64,000 bases of DNA from Corynebacterium bovis DSM 20582 = CIP 54.80 (GCF_030408615.1 NZ_CP047187.1:2108001-2172000), one strand, 5' to 3'; positions 8,245 to 17,526 are shown, numbered from the stretch's first letter. Numbers and translations: made by a program. Notes: a model not told the origin generated them from the letters alone.

Positions 8245-8263
8245 ACGGAGCACTGCGCTCCGG
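8245..8263. promoter_or_regulatory. TetR operator candidate 1
   Basis: ACGGAGCA-CTG-CGCTCCGG is an inverted repeat with six of eight arm bases symmetric and a three-base centre, the same layout as the perfect site 29 bases away. It is preceded at 8237-8242 by TAGAAT, a possible -10 on the plus strand, and lies 20 bases upstream of the minus-strand start codon. Confidence 0.65.
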
Positions 8264-8273
8264 TTGTGGGTAG

Positions 8274-8292
8274 ACGGAGCGTATCGCTCCGT
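8274..8292. promoter_or_regulatory. TetR operator candidate 2 (perfect palindrome) plus extra half-site
   Basis: ACGGAGCG-TAT-CGCTCCGT is a perfect 8-bp inverted repeat with a three-base centre. A further half-site CGGAGCG (8297-8303) follows five bases later, so the right arm could also pair with it. Placement between the divergent membrane gene and tetR gene suggests binding by the regulator encoded at 8331 and control of both directions. Confidence 0.75.
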
Positions 8293-8330
8293 TTATCGGA
8301 GCGCAAACCGAACAGCAGGGAGACACGCCG

Positions 8331-8888
8331 ATGCGGGCAGACGCCGTCGCGAAACGCAGGGAGATCCTCGACGCCGCGTGGAGACTGGTCTCCGACCAGG
8401 GGGTCGACGTCCCCCTCCGCGCCGTCGCCCAGGAGGCCGGCGTCGGCATCGCCACGCTCTACCGCCACTTCCCCACCCGCCGCGACCTCATCCTCGGCCT
8501 GTTCAGCGAGGTCCGGGACCGCGTCGCCGACGTCATCGACCGGCACCGCGACGGATGGGACGACGACCCCACGGCGACGTGGCACAGCGTCGTCCACGAC
8601 CTCGCCGCGCTGCACACCGGGGCGCTCGCGACGCAGATGATGCCCGTCGCCATGGTCGACGAGGAGCTCATGGCCTCCGCCACCCCCGTCCGCGACGACC
8701 TCCAGGCCCGGCTCGCCACCCTCCTCGACCACGCCCGCGCCCACGGCTTCGTCGCCGCGGACGTCACCCCCGTCCGGTTCCACCTCGGGCTCGCCGCCCT
8801 CACCCGCCCCCTGCCCGCCACCGCCGAGCGCCTCGCCCCCGGCCAGGCCGAGTGGCTCGTCGGCGTCTACATCCGCGGGCTGCGCTAG
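8331..8888 (+). CDS. TetR/AcrR-family transcriptional repressor
   Basis: The 185-residue protein has an N-terminal TetR helix-turn-helix (residues about 8-55, with AVAQEAGVGIATLYRHFPTR as the recognition part) and a mainly helical ligand domain with a SetR/AcrR-like C-terminal half. The start ATG follows AGCAGGGAGA. It faces away from the membrane protein gene at 7313-8224; two palindromes between them are the likely operators, implying autoregulation and repression of the putative exporter. The gene ends in TAG that overlaps the convergent ene-reductase stop in a shared CTAG. Confidence 0.9.
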   Translation: MRADAVAKRREILDAAWRLVSDQGVDVPLRAVAQEAGVGIATLYRHFPTRRDLILGLFSEVRDRVADVIDRHRDGWDDDPTATWHSVVHDLAALHTGALATQMMPVAMVDEELMASATPVRDDLQARLATLLDHARAHGFVAADVTPVRFHLGLAALTRPLPATAERLAPGQAEWLVGVYIRGLR

Positions 8889-9916
8889 GCGCGCCAGAAC
8901 TGCGGGGCGCGCGGCACCTCGTCCTCCGGCACCCGCAGCGCCCGGGCGGCGCGCATCGCCCAGTGCGGGTCACGCAGCGCCTCCCGGCCGAGCGACACCG
9001 CGTCCGCCAGCCCCGTCACGAGGATCGTCTCCGCCTGCGCCGGCTCCGTGATGAGCCCCACGGCGCTGACGACCACCCCGTCGTCGACCCCCCGGGCGAG
9101 CTCCGCCGCGAGCGGGGTCTGGTACGCCGGGCCGACGGGGATCTCCGACCCGTCCGTCAACCCGCCGGAGGAGACGTCGACCCACGAGACGTCGAGCCCC
9201 TCCAGCGCCGCGACCGTGTCCGCGACGGTGACCCCGCCGTCGACCCAGTCGGTCGCGCTCACCCGCACCCCCAGGGGTCTCGACGCGGGCCACGCCTCCC
9301 GCACGGCCGTGACGACGTCGCGGAGCAGCGTGGCGTCCGACGTCCCCCCGACCAGCGGCGAGAGCGCCTGGTGGAGCAGGTACCCGTGGGCGGCGTGGAC
9401 CTGGACGACGTCGTAGCCCGCCTCCTCCGCCCGCCGCGTGGCGTCGACGAAGGCCTGCACGACGACGTCCCGGTCGGCGAGCGCCTCCTCGGCCGTGAGC
9501 ACCGGCCACCCGCCCTCCGCGGCGGGCACCCGGCCCTCGTCCACCCCCGGCAGCATCGGGTACGTCGAGGCCTTCATGCCCGCGTGGCCCAGCTGGACGC
9601 CGGCGGCCCGGCCCTGGGAGTGGATGACGTCGACGACCCGGGCGTGGCCGGCGACCTGGTCGTCGTCCCACAACCCGAGGTCCTGCGGGGAGATCCGCCC
9701 CCGCGCCTCGACCGCCGTCGCCTCCGCCACGACGAGGCCGAACCCGCCCGCGGCGAAGGAGCCGAGGTGCTGGACGTGCCAGTCGGTCGGCACCCCGTCC
9801 CGCCGGTCGACGGCGTACTGGCACATCGGCGCGATCCACGCGCGGTTACCGACGACGAGGCCCGACCCGTCGGGGGTCGGGAGGGTCAGGGGACGGAAGA
9901 GACGGGGGGAAGCCAT
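8885..9916 (-). CDS. Old yellow enzyme family NADH:flavin oxidoreductase (YqjM/XenA type)
   Basis: This 343-residue FMN enzyme reduces activated C=C bonds of enones and related electrophiles with NAD(P)H. Evidence includes the N-terminal PMCQYAV segment with the Cys typical of the thermophilic-like/YqjM class, the QLGHAG stretch, and the HAAHGYLLHQALSP motif with the two His residues that bind the phenolic oxygen of ligands. The first ATG that fits the family N-terminus is at 9916. It lies 5 bases downstream of the rRNA methyltransferase gene and probably shares its transcript. It may help detoxify reactive carbonyls, but the natural substrate is unknown. Confidence 0.92.
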   Translation of the reverse strand: MASPRLFRPLTLPTPDGSGLVVGNRAWIAPMCQYAVDRRDGVPTDWHVQHLGSFAAGGFGLVVAEATAVEARGRISPQDLGLWDDDQVAGHARVVDVIHSQGRAAGVQLGHAGMKASTYPMLPGVDEGRVPAAEGGWPVLTAEEALADRDVVVQAFVDATRRAEEAGYDVVQVHAAHGYLLHQALSPLVGGTSDATLLRDVVTAVREAWPASRPLGVRVSATDWVDGGVTVADTVAALEGLDVSWVDVSSGGLTDGSEIPVGPAYQTPLAAELARGVDDGVVVSAVGLITEPAQAETILVTGLADAVSLGREALRDPHWAMRAARALRVPEDEVPRAPQFWRA

Positions 9917-9921
9917 ACCCC

Positions 9922-10872
9922 CTACCGTACGCGGCGCTGCCGGGCGAACTCGCTGAGGACGACCCCCGCCGCGACGGAGGCGTTGAGGGACTCCACCCAC
10001 GACGCCATCGGCACCGACATCACCGTGTCGCACGTCTCCCGGACGAGGCGCGACAGCCCCTTGCCCTCGGAGCCGACGACGATGACGACGGGCGTCGTGC
10101 CGTCGTACGTGTCGAGCGTGTGGTCGCCGCCGGCGTCGAGCCCGACGACCTGGTAGCCCGCCTGCTGGAACTCCTTGAGCGCCCGGACCATGTTCGTCGC
10201 CTTCGCGACCGGCAGCCGCGCCGCCGTGCCCGCCGACGTCCGCCACGCCACCGCCGTCACCGACGCCGACCGCCGCTCCGGGATGACGACCCCGTGCCCG
10301 CCGAACGCGGCGACGGAGCGGATGACCGCGCCGAGGTTGCGCGGGTCGGTGATGTTGTCCAGGCACACGATCATGCCCGGCTCGCCGGAGTCCCGGACCC
10401 GGCCGATGAGCCCCTCGACGTCCTCGTAGCTGTACGGCGGGACCTGGAGGCCCACGCCCTGGTGGAGGCCGTTGCCCGTCATCGTGTCGAGCTCGCTGCG
10501 GCTGACCTCGAGCACGGCGATGCCGCGCTCGGCGCACGTGTGGACCGCCTCGGCGAGCCGGTCGTCGTTCTGCGTGCCGACCGCGACGTACAGCGCGGTC
10601 GCCGGGACGTTCGCGTGGAGGCACTCGACGACCGGGTTGCGGCCGACGACGAGCTCCGGGCCCTCCGGCTTGTCGTGCTGGTTCTGCCGCCCGCGGGCCC
10701 GCCGCTCGGCCTCCTTCTTCCGCCGGTACGCGGCGTGGTACACCCGGTCCTCGGCCTTCGGGGTGGCCTTCTTCCCCCGCAGCCCCCGGCGACGCTGGCC
10801 ACCGGAGCCCTTCGGGGCCCCCTTCTTCTCCGTCTTGCGCACGGCGCCGCGGCGGCGGTCGTTTCCAGGCAT
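9922..10872 (-). CDS. rlmB: 23S rRNA 2'-O-methyltransferase, SpoU/TrmH family (RlmB-like)
   Basis: The 316-residue protein starts at ATG 10872 and opens with a strongly basic, low-complexity tail of about 65 residues, followed by a substrate-binding L30e-like domain and the SPOUT knot domain. Conserved elements include [17 protein letters not shown]-like motif 1 and the C-terminal VGSEGKGLS and NASVAAGV motifs that build the S-adenosylmethionine pocket. RlmB methylates G2251 in E. coli 23S rRNA; the exact nucleotide here is unknown. It is next to cysS, as in many actinobacteria. The basic extension probably binds rRNA. Confidence 0.9.
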   Translation of the reverse strand: MPGNDRRRGAVRKTEKKGAPKGSGGQRRRGLRGKKATPKAEDRVYHAAYRRKKEAERRARGRQNQHDKPEGPELVVGRNPVVECLHANVPATALYVAVGTQNDDRLAEAVHTCAERGIAVLEVSRSELDTMTGNGLHQGVGLQVPPYSYEDVEGLIGRVRDSGEPGMIVCLDNITDPRNLGAVIRSVAAFGGHGVVIPERRSASVTAVAWRTSAGTAARLPVAKATNMVRALKEFQQAGYQVVGLDAGGDHTLDTYDGTTPVVIVVGSEGKGLSRLVRETCDTVMSVPMASWVESLNASVAAGVVLSEFARQRRVR

Positions 10873-10923
10873 GTGTGTTCCGAGTCCTCCCGTTGGTGTC
10901 CGGCCCATCCTAGCCTGACACGG

Positions 10924-12312
10924 TCAGCCGTCCAGCGACCACTCCGCGCCGTCCGGGGTGTCCGTCACCGTCACGCCGGCCGCGCGGAGGCGGTCGCGCA
11001 CCGCGTCGGCCGTCGCGAAGTCCTTCCGGGCCCGGGCCTCCGCCCGCCGGTCGAGCTCCGCGCGGACGAGGACGTCGAGGGCCTCGAGCGCCTGCGTCGA
11101 CCCGCCCGCGTCACCGGCCCACCGCGGCGAGAGGGGGTCGACGCCGAGCACCGCCGCCATCGCCCGGACCTGACCCGCGAGGTCGGCGACGGTGGCGTGG
11201 TCCCCCTGCTCCAGCGCCCGGTTGCCGGCGCGCACGACGTCGTGCAGGACGGCGAGGGCCTGCGGCACCGCGAGGTCGTCGTCCATCGCCGCGCCGAAGG
11301 CCTCCGGCCACGTGCCCCGGTCCATCGTGCCCACGACCCGGACGGCCCGGTCGAGGAACGCCTCGATCCGGCGGTACCCGGCCGCCGCCTCCTGCAGCGC
11401 GCCCTCCGAGTACTCGAGCATCGACCGGTAGTGCCCGCTGCCGAGGTAGTAGCGCAGCTCGACGGGGCGCACCTGCGTGAGCACGTTCGGCACGGACAGG
11501 ACGTTGCCGAGGGACTTCGACATCTTCTCCCCCGACATCGTCACCCAGCCGTTGTGCATCCAGTAGCGGGCGAACGGGTCGCCCGCCGCGTGGGCCTGGG
11601 CCTGCTCGTTCTCGTGGTGGGGGAACTGCAGGTCGAGCCCGCCGCAGTGGATGTCGAACTCCGCGCCGAGGTACGTCGTCGCCATCGCCGAGCACTCGAT
11701 GTGCCAGCCGGGCCGGCCCCGGCCCCACGGGGTGTCCCACGCGGGCTCCCCCGGCTTCGCCGCCTTCCACATCGCGAAGTCCCGGGGGTCGCGCTTGCCC
11801 GCGACGGTCTGCTCCCCCTGGTCGAGCTCGTCGAGGCGCTGGCCGGACAGGGAGCCGTAGTCGTCGATCGTCGTCGGCTCGCAGTACACGCTGCCGTCGA
11901 CGGCGTACCCGTGGCCGGCGTCGATGATGCGCCGGATGTAGTCCACCATCTGCGGGACGTGGCCGGTCGCCCGCGGCTCGACCGACGGCGGGGTCACGCC
12001 GAGCAGGTCGTACGCGCGGGTGAACTCGCGCTCGTGGGTCGCCGCCCACTCCCACCACGGCCGGCCGTTCTCGGCGGCCTTCGCGAGGATCTTGTCGTCG
12101 ATGTCGGTGACGTTGCGGACGAACGTCACCTCCAGGCCGGAGGCCTCCAGCCAGTTGCGGAGGATGTCGAAGGCGACCCCGGAGCGGACGTGCCCGATGT
12201 GCGGCACCGACTGCACGGTCGCCCCGCAGAGGTAGACCGAGGCCCGCCCCTCCGTCAGCGGCACGAAGTCGCGGAGGGTGCGGGACGCGGTGTCGTAGAT
12301 TCGGAGAGTCAC
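10924..12312 (-). CDS. cysS: Cysteinyl-tRNA synthetase
   Basis: This class I synthetase charges tRNA-Cys with cysteine. Signatures: zinc-binding YLCGATV at the start of the catalytic domain, HIGH box (HIGHVRSG), and KMSKS box (EKMSKSLGN, about residue 270), then a helical anticodon domain. The GTG at 12312 is chosen because it gives the family N-terminus (TLRIYDT) and 462 residues, and AGGA lies about ten bases upstream; an in-frame ATG at 12321 is an alternative. It follows ispF by at most ten bases in a leftward operon carD-ispD-ispF-cysS-rlmB. Confidence 0.97.
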   Translation of the reverse strand: MTLRIYDTASRTLRDFVPLTEGRASVYLCGATVQSVPHIGHVRSGVAFDILRNWLEASGLEVTFVRNVTDIDDKILAKAAENGRPWWEWAATHEREFTRAYDLLGVTPPSVEPRATGHVPQMVDYIRRIIDAGHGYAVDGSVYCEPTTIDDYGSLSGQRLDELDQGEQTVAGKRDPRDFAMWKAAKPGEPAWDTPWGRGRPGWHIECSAMATTYLGAEFDIHCGGLDLQFPHHENEQAQAHAAGDPFARYWMHNGWVTMSGEKMSKSLGNVLSVPNVLTQVRPVELRYYLGSGHYRSMLEYSEGALQEAAAGYRRIEAFLDRAVRVVGTMDRGTWPEAFGAAMDDDLAVPQALAVLHDVVRAGNRALEQGDHATVADLAGQVRAMAAVLGVDPLSPRWAGDAGGSTQALEALDVLVRAELDRRAEARARKDFATADAVRDRLRAAGVTVTDTPDGAEWSLDG

Positions 12313-12322
12313 GTGCCCCATC

Positions 12323-12808
12323 CTACGGTCGGTCCGGCCCCGTCCACACCACCGCCGTCGCCACGGCGGCGACCCCCTCGCCCCGGCCGGTGAAGCCCAG
12401 GCCGTCCGTCGTCGTCGCCGACACGCTCACCGGCGCGCCGACGAGCTCCGAGAGGACCCGCGAGGCCTCCTCCCGGCGCGGCCCCATCTTCGGCCGGTTG
12501 CCGATCATCTGCACGGCGACGTTGCCGACCGTCACCCCGTGCCCGTCGAGCAGCTCCCGGCACTCGCGGAGCAGCCGGGCCCCGGAGACGCCGTCGTACT
12601 CCCGACGGCCCGTCCCCACGAAACTGCCGAGGTCACCGAGGCCCGCCGCGGAGAGCAGGGCGTCGACGACGGCGTGGGCGACGACGTCCCCGTCGGAGTG
12701 CCCCTCGCACCCGTCGTCGTCCGGGAAGTGCAGGCCCGCCATGTGGCAGGGCTTGCCCTCCTCGACCCGGTGGGCGTCCGTCCCGACGCCGACGCGCGGC
12801 ACGATCAT
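12323..12808 (-). CDS. ispF: 2-C-methyl-D-erythritol 2,4-cyclodiphosphate synthase
   Basis: IspF (161 residues) makes the cyclic diphosphate intermediate of the MEP isoprenoid pathway. The metal ligands are visible: Asp11 and His13 in GTDAHR and the later His in GHSDGDV. The fold is small and normally trimeric; length is normal. Its ATG overlaps the ispD stop by four bases (ATGA), so the two consecutive enzymes of the pathway are translationally coupled. Products feed menaquinone and decaprenyl phosphate for the arabinogalactan cell wall. Confidence 0.97.
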   Translation of the reverse strand: MIVPRVGVGTDAHRVEEGKPCHMAGLHFPDDDGCEGHSDGDVVAHAVVDALLSAAGLGDLGSFVGTGRREYDGVSGARLLRECRELLDGHGVTVGNVAVQMIGNRPKMGPRREEASRVLSELVGAPVSVSATTTDGLGFTGRGEGVAAVATAVVWTGPDRP

Positions 12809-13536
12809 GGTGTCTCCTCCCCGCCGAGCAGCACCCGCGCGAGCGCGAGGTCCGTCGGCGTCGTGATCTTCAACGCCCGGGGGTCCCCCGGGACGGCGGC
12901 GACGGTGAACCCGGCGCGCTCGACGAGCGAGGCGTCGTCGGTCACCGGTCCGGTCACCCGCTCATGGGCCTCGACGAACGCGGGCAGCGCGAAGACCTGC
13001 GGGGTCTGCACCGCCCGGAGGGTCGCCCGGTCGGGGGTGCCGGTGACGGTCTCGGTGCCCCCCGGTCCGGGGGCGACGGTCTTCACCGTGTCGGTCACGG
13101 GGACGACGGGCACCGCCCCCGCCGCCGGGCCCGCCACGGCCGCGGCGACGACGTCGCGGACGAGCCCCGGGGGCGTGAGGCACCGCGCGGCGTCGTGGAC
13201 GGCGACGACGTGGCCCTCCCGCTCCTCGCCGAGCCGGTCGGTGAGGACCCGCAGCCCGGCGCGGACCGAGTCGGCCCGCTCCGCCCCGCCCCGGCACACC
13301 GCGACGCGCATCGGGCCCCAGTCGTTCCCGCGCAGGGCGGCGTCGACCTCCCCGAGCATCCCCCCGGACACGATGACGAGCGCGTCACCGACGACCCCCG
13401 ACGCGGCGAGGCCGTCGAGCGCGCGGAGCAGCAGGGCACGGCCGTCGAGCTCGACGAGCGCCTTGGGCACCGACGCGCCGAGGCGGGTGCCGGCGCCCGC
13501 CGCCGGGACGAGGGCGTGGACCCGGTCAGTCCTCAT
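12805..13536 (-). CDS. ispD: 2-C-methyl-D-erythritol 4-phosphate cytidylyltransferase
   Basis: IspD couples CTP to methylerythritol phosphate, the third MEP-pathway step. The nucleotide-binding start [12 protein letters not shown] is followed by PKAL, and the middle VAVHDAARC motif is present. The ATG at 13536 gives 243 residues and overlaps the carD end by 11 bases; other in-frame ATGs lie a few codons upstream, inside carD. It is directly followed by ispF with a four-base overlap. Confidence 0.96.
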   Translation of the reverse strand: MRTDRVHALVPAAGAGTRLGASVPKALVELDGRALLLRALDGLAASGVVGDALVIVSGGMLGEVDAALRGNDWGPMRVAVCRGGAERADSVRAGLRVLTDRLGEEREGHVVAVHDAARCLTPPGLVRDVVAAAVAGPAAGAVPVVPVTDTVKTVAPGPGGTETVTGTPDRATLRAVQTPQVFALPAFVEAHERVTGPVTDDASLVERAGFTVAAVPGDPRALKITTPTDLALARVLLGGEETP

Positions 13537-14131
13537 CGAGGTCATCGACGTCGCCGCCGAGCTCGACGTCGAGGTCGACGGCCGTCGGCCCGTCCTCCCC
13601 CTCGACACCGGCGGCCCGGGCGGCGGCGGCCTTCTCGCGCAGCCGGACGATCGTCTCCCGCATCTGCGCGAGCGTGGCGTCCGCCTTCGCGTCGTCGACC
13701 CCCTCGGCGAGGGCGAGCTCCCCGACGAGCACCTGGCGGGCCTTCGCGAGCATCCGCTTCTCGCCGGCGGACAGGCCGCGGTCCTGGTCCCGGCGCCACA
13801 GGTCGCGCACGACCTCGGCGACCTTGTTCACGTCACCCGAGGCCAGGCGCTCCTGGTTGGCCTTGTACCGGCGGGACCAGTTGCCCGCCTCCTCGACGTC
13901 GGTCTCCCGGAGGACGGAGAAGACCTTGAGCAGGCCCTCCTCACCGACGACGTCGCGCACGCCGACCTTCTCCGCGTTCGCCGCGGGCACCTTCACCGAG
14001 AGGTCACCCTGGTTGATGCGGAGGACGAGGTAGTCGACCGTCTCCCCCTTGAACTCCCGCTGCTCGATGCCCTCGATCACGGCCGCGCCGTGGTGCGGGT
14101 AGACGACGACGTCCCCGACGTTGAAATCCAT
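13526..14131 (-). CDS. carD: CarD-family RNA polymerase-binding regulator
   Basis: CarD binds the RNA polymerase beta subunit and stabilises the open complex, especially at rRNA promoters. The N-terminal Tudor-like domain ([13 protein letters not shown] at residues 3-15) and the helical DNA-binding domain with [13 protein letters not shown] are clear. The protein has 201 residues, about 40 more than the M. tuberculosis protein, because of an acidic C-terminal tail ending in DDLDED. The start ATG 14131 has a strong site (GGGAGAAC). It heads the ispD-ispF-cysS operon, so a global regulator and isoprenoid genes share a transcript. Confidence 0.95.
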   Translation of the reverse strand: MDFNVGDVVVYPHHGAAVIEGIEQREFKGETVDYLVLRINQGDLSVKVPAANAEKVGVRDVVGEEGLLKVFSVLRETDVEEAGNWSRRYKANQERLASGDVNKVAEVVRDLWRRDQDRGLSAGEKRMLAKARQVLVGELALAEGVDDAKADATLAQMRETIVRLREKAAAARAAGVEGEDGPTAVDLDVELGGDVDDLDED

Positions 14132-14197
14132 CCGTTGTTCTCCCGTACCCCGGCCGCCGCCGGAAGGTGTGTCTGCTGGCCTCACTCTGGCCGGGCC

Positions 14198-14203
14198 ATT
14201 CTA
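14198..14203 (-). promoter_or_regulatory. Extended -10 element for carD
   Basis: On the minus strand TAGAAT is preceded by TGT, an extended -10 arrangement, 67 bases before the carD start codon. No convincing -35 hexamer is present, which extended -10 promoters can tolerate. Confidence 0.4.
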
Positions 14204-14287
14204 ACACCCCTGCCGACTAGGCCCGCGACCGGCGGAGGGGCTAATGTGAGTGACAGCAGACATTCGTTTCATATGGAGGAGCACGAC

Positions 14288-14851
14288 GTGAAGCCCCTGA
14301 AGTCGACCGCAGCGCGCGGAGTCCTCGCAGTGTTCGCCGCCGGTTCGGCGCTGGCGATCACCGCCTGCAGCGCAGGTCAGATCTCCCAGACCGCGAACCA
14401 GGTCCCCGCCGTGGACGGGGTGTACGCGAACCCGCCCGGAACCCCGGTCCGGGACATCACGGTCTCGCTCCAGGAGGACGGCTCCACGGCGCTGAAGTTC
14501 ACCGCCGTCAACAAGACCCTCGACGACAGTGACGTCACCCTCCGCGGCATCACCGTCGACGGCCGGAAGGTCGAGCTCGACGGGGACACCTCCCTCGGCG
14601 CCGGCTGCTCCATCGTCGCCGACGGGGCCGCCGGCATCCGGCGCGCCGAGCCCGAGGGCGGCGCCCCCGGCTGCATCCACTACGTCACGACGAGCGTCCC
14701 GGGCGACTCCTACCTCGCCGGCGGCCACGAGGAGGTCGTCTTCGACTTCTCCACCGGCGAGGTCAAGGTCAACGCCCCCGTCGCCGCGTACGTCCCGGAG
14801 GCCGGCCAGGTCCACCGCGGCGCGGACGGCCGCTACACCACCGGGCACTGA
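14288..14851 (+). CDS. Conserved corynebacterial-type lipoprotein upstream of radA
   Basis: The GTG at 14288 is chosen because GGAGGA (14275-14280) stands seven bases upstream; an ATG at 14273 overlaps that ribosome site. The 187-residue product has a signal peptide ending in the lipobox ITAC (Cys about residue 27). The mature domain is beta-rich, with two conserved cysteines (GAGCSIV and GAPGCIHY) that could form a disulfide. It would sit on the outer face of the plasma membrane. No enzymatic motif was found. Its stop is one base before the radA start, so the two are coupled in translation although their likely roles differ. Confidence 0.85.
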   Translation: MKPLKSTAARGVLAVFAAGSALAITACSAGQISQTANQVPAVDGVYANPPGTPVRDITVSLQEDGSTALKFTAVNKTLDDSDVTLRGITVDGRKVELDGDTSLGAGCSIVADGAAGIRRAEPEGGAPGCIHYVTTSVPGDSYLAGGHEEVVFDFSTGEVKVNAPVAAYVPEAGQVHRGADGRYTTGH

Positions 14852-14852
14852 G

Positions 14853-16169
14853 CTGGCCCGCACGACGACGACCTACCGGTGCACCGCGTGCGGGCACACG
14901 GTGGGCAAGTGGATGGGCCGGTGCCCCAACTGCCGGGCGTGGGGGACGCTCGACGAGGTCGGCGCGCGGTCGACCCCGGTGACGTCGGCCCTGCCCGTCA
15001 CCGAGATCGACCCCGCCGCCGCGGCGCACCGCCCCACCGGCGTCGGTGAACTCGACCGCGTGCTCGGCGGGGGGCTCGTCCCGGGCAGCGCGGTCCTCCT
15101 CGCGGGGGAACCGGGGGTGGGGAAGTCGACGCTGCTCCTCACCGCCGCCGCCCACTGGGCCGCGGAGGGCCGGCGGGTGCTCTACGTCACCGCCGAGGAG
15201 TCGGCCGGCCAGGTCCGGCACCGGGCGGAACGCACCGGGGCGCTGTCACCCCACCTCTACCTCGCCGCGGAGTCCGACCTCGAGACCGCCGTCGAGCAGA
15301 TGACGCAGCTCGACCCGGCGCTCGTCGTCGTCGACTCCCTCCAGACCCTCCACGCCCCCGGCGTCGAGGGGGTCGCCGGGGGCGTCGCCCAGACCCGGGC
15401 GGTGACCTCGACGCTGACGACGTACGCGAAGACCTCGGGCGTCCCCGTCGTCGCCGTCGGCCACGTCACGAAGGACGGGACCGTCGCCGGGCCGCGCACC
15501 GTCGAGCACCTCGTCGACGTCGTCCTCTCGATGGACGGCGACCGGCACAGCGCGCTGCGCTTCCTCCGGGGCGTGAAGAACCGCTTCGGCGCCACCGACG
15601 AGGTCGGCTGCTTCGAGCAGACCGCCGGGGGCATCCGGGAGGTCACGGACCCGAGCGGCCTGTTCCTCCACCACCGGGAGACCCCCGTCCCCGGCACGGC
15701 CGTGACGGTCGCGATGGACGGGCGTCGTGCCCTCGTCGGCGAGGTGCAGACCCTCGCCGTCCCCACCGGGCAGCACAACCCCCGCCGCGTCGTCACCGGC
15801 GTCGACGGGGGCCGGGTGAGCATGATCCTCGCCGTGCTCGCCCAACGGTGCGGGCGGAACCTCGCCCAGCACGAGGTGTACGTGGCGACGGTCGGCGGCA
15901 TGCGGATCGTCGAACCCGCCGCGGACCTCGCGACGGCCCTCGCCCTCGACTCCGTGCTGCGGGACGCCCCGCTCCCCCTCGACGTCGTCGTCCTCGGGGA
16001 GGTCGGGCTCGGCGGGGAGGTGCGCCGCGTCCCCGACCTCGGGCTGCGGCTCGCGGAGGCCGCGCGGCTCGGGTTCCGGCGGGCCGTCGTGCCCGACCAG
16101 CCCGTCGACGTCCCGGCCGGCCTCACCGTCACCCGGGTGCCGACGCTCGCGGACGCTATTCGAGGTTGA
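14853..16169 (+). CDS. radA: DNA repair/recombination protein RadA (Sms), probable CTG start
   Basis: RadA (438 residues) is a RecA-like motor that helps process branched recombination intermediates. Order of parts: a C4 zinc finger CTACGHTVGKWMGRCPNC (residues about 10-27), Walker A GEPGVGKST, the RadA-specific KNRFG motif, and a Lon-protease-like C-terminal domain. No ATG, GTG or TTG occurs in frame close to the zinc finger; the nearest is an ATG more than 300 bases upstream inside the lipoprotein gene. The CTG at 14853, one base after that gene's stop, gives the usual family N-terminus ([M]ARTTTTYRC). Reinitiation at CTG is therefore the best reading. Confidence 0.93.
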   Translation: MARTTTTYRCTACGHTVGKWMGRCPNCRAWGTLDEVGARSTPVTSALPVTEIDPAAAAHRPTGVGELDRVLGGGLVPGSAVLLAGEPGVGKSTLLLTAAAHWAAEGRRVLYVTAEESAGQVRHRAERTGALSPHLYLAAESDLETAVEQMTQLDPALVVVDSLQTLHAPGVEGVAGGVAQTRAVTSTLTTYAKTSGVPVVAVGHVTKDGTVAGPRTVEHLVDVVLSMDGDRHSALRFLRGVKNRFGATDEVGCFEQTAGGIREVTDPSGLFLHHRETPVPGTAVTVAMDGRRALVGEVQTLAVPTGQHNPRRVVTGVDGGRVSMILAVLAQRCGRNLAQHEVYVATVGGMRIVEPAADLATALALDSVLRDAPLPLDVVVLGEVGLGGEVRRVPDLGLRLAEAARLGFRRAVVPDQPVDVPAGLTVTRVPTLADAIRG

Positions 16170-16806
16170 ACGTCGCCGGCTGCGACACGACGTCGCCGAC
16201 GTGGGTGTACAGCAGGTACGAGCCGGGGTCGACCGGGCGGCGGTCGCCGCACCCGTCCGGCGCGGAAGTCGTCCGCGACCACGACGTCAGCTCCCACGTC
16301 TTCGACGCGCCCGGGGCGAGCCGCAGCTCACCGGCGTCCTCCGGCCGGTTGCAGTCCGTGTCCGCCCACACGCGCTGGTAGGTGGTCAGCGTGAAGACCT
16401 CGAACTGCAGCGGGTGGTCGGAGAGGTCGACGCGGCAGTCGCCCCGCGTGGGGTTCGTCACCGTGAGGAAGAAATTCGGGGCCGTGTCCGGGCCGAAGGA
16501 CGGCTGGCCGGGGGCGGCCTCGACGCGCAGGTCGGCGAGGGAGCAGTCCGTCTTCTCCGACGTCGTCGGGGCCGCGGTCGTCGCGGCCGGGGCGGTCGAG
16601 GTCGGGGTGGGCGACGGTGACGGTGCCGGTGACGACGCCGCCGGTGAGGAGGCGGCCGCCGGTGCGGGGTCGCCGTCGTCCCCGCCCCCCGTGAGACTGC
16701 TCACGGCCCACCAGATGAGGGCGATGACCACGACGAGGACCACGACGGCGGCGATGCGCCGGCGCGTGTAGATCTCCCGGGGCAGAGGCTGGTTGGGCTG
16801 CGACAC
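16156..16806 (-). CDS. Membrane-anchored protein with Pro/Ala/Ser linker and outer beta domain
   Basis: This 216-residue protein (GTG start at 16806) has a short cytoplasmic basic segment, one membrane helix at residues about 18-38, a low-complexity Ala/Pro/Ser/Thr linker to about residue 82, and a C-terminal domain of about 130 residues with six cysteines. A signature such as TVTNPTRGDCRVDL suggests an Ig-like or DUF4232-like beta fold exposed outside. It is convergent with radA, overlapping by 14 bases, and lies just downstream of the carbonic anhydrase gene. A function in the cell wall is only inferred. Confidence 0.82.
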   Translation of the reverse strand: MSQPNQPLPREIYTRRRIAAVVVLVVVIALIWWAVSSLTGGGDDGDPAPAAASSPAASSPAPSPSPTPTSTAPAATTAAPTTSEKTDCSLADLRVEAAPGQPSFGPDTAPNFFLTVTNPTRGDCRVDLSDHPLQFEVFTLTTYQRVWADTDCNRPEDAGELRLAPGASKTWELTSWSRTTSAPDGCGDRRPVDPGSYLLYTHVGDVVSQPATFNLE

Positions 16807-16815
16807 GCTGACAGC

Positions 16816-17490
16816 CTACCTCCGTGCGTCGCCCGCCCCCGGCTCCGACACAGGGCCCGGCTCCTCCCCCAGGTCCACGCCGTGCGCGACGACCGGCACC
16901 GCCCGGTTGTCCGACAGCCGGTAGTGCATCCCGACGACCCCGCAGCGGCCGTCGCGCATCCGCTGCTGGAGCTGCGGCGACCGGTCGATGAGGTGGCTCG
17001 CGATCTCGACGACGTGGTGCCGCTCGAACTGCTCCATCGTCGTCTGCCCCGCCGCCCGGGCGGTGAGCAGCGACGGGGTGACCTTCTCCACGAGCACGCG
17101 CTGGAAGCCGTCCGGCATCGTCCCGTTCTCCAGCGCGGCGTAGGCGGCCTTGACCGCCCCGCAGCTCTCGTGGCCGAGGACGACGACGAGCGGGCAGCCC
17201 AGCCCGTCGACGGCGAACTCCAGCGAGGCGAGCACCGACAGGTCGGTGATCTCCCCGGCGGTGCGGATGACGAAGACGTCACCGAGCCCCTGGTCGAAGA
17301 TGATCTCCACGGGCGCCCGCGAGTCCGAGCACGCGAGGACGACCGCGTGCGGGGCCTGTCCGGTCTGCACCGCCGTGCGGCGTCCGACGTCCTGGCGGGG
17401 GTGGTCCGGATCGCCCTCGACGAACCGCCGGTTGCCGTCCCGCATCATCTCCCACGCCTGCTGCGGGGTGAGGTCCTGAGTCATGGTCAT
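16816..17490 (-). CDS. Beta-class carbonic anhydrase
   Basis: The enzyme interconverts CO2 and bicarbonate, supplying bicarbonate to carboxylases used for fatty and mycolic acid synthesis. Zinc ligands and the catalytic dyad are visible: Cys54, Asp56 and Arg58 in ACSDSRAP, and His107 and Cys110 in GHESC. Length is 224 residues from ATG 17490, preceded by AGGA; a second ATG (17484) is in frame two codons later. The start lies only 36 bases from the divergent mutY start. In C. glutamicum a beta-carbonic anhydrase gene is likewise beside mutY. Confidence 0.95.
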   Translation of the reverse strand: MTMTQDLTPQQAWEMMRDGNRRFVEGDPDHPRQDVGRRTAVQTGQAPHAVVLACSDSRAPVEIIFDQGLGDVFVIRTAGEITDLSVLASLEFAVDGLGCPLVVVLGHESCGAVKAAYAALENGTMPDGFQRVLVEKVTPSLLTARAAGQTTMEQFERHHVVEIASHLIDRSPQLQQRMRDGRCGVVGMHYRLSDNRAVPVVAHGVDLGEEPGPVSEPGAGDARR

Positions 17491-17526
17491 GGGACCATCC
17501 TGCACGCCCGGTACAGTGAATGCACC

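Noticed and set aside
8225-8330. Hairpin-rich TetR region as a transcription terminator
   Set aside because: It lies between divergent start codons, so no transcript ends there; operator function explains the palindromes.
12313-12321. ATG 12321 as cysS start
   Set aside because: It adds three residues not typical of the family and would lie two bases from the ispF stop; GTG 12312 has better spacing to AGGA. It remains possible.
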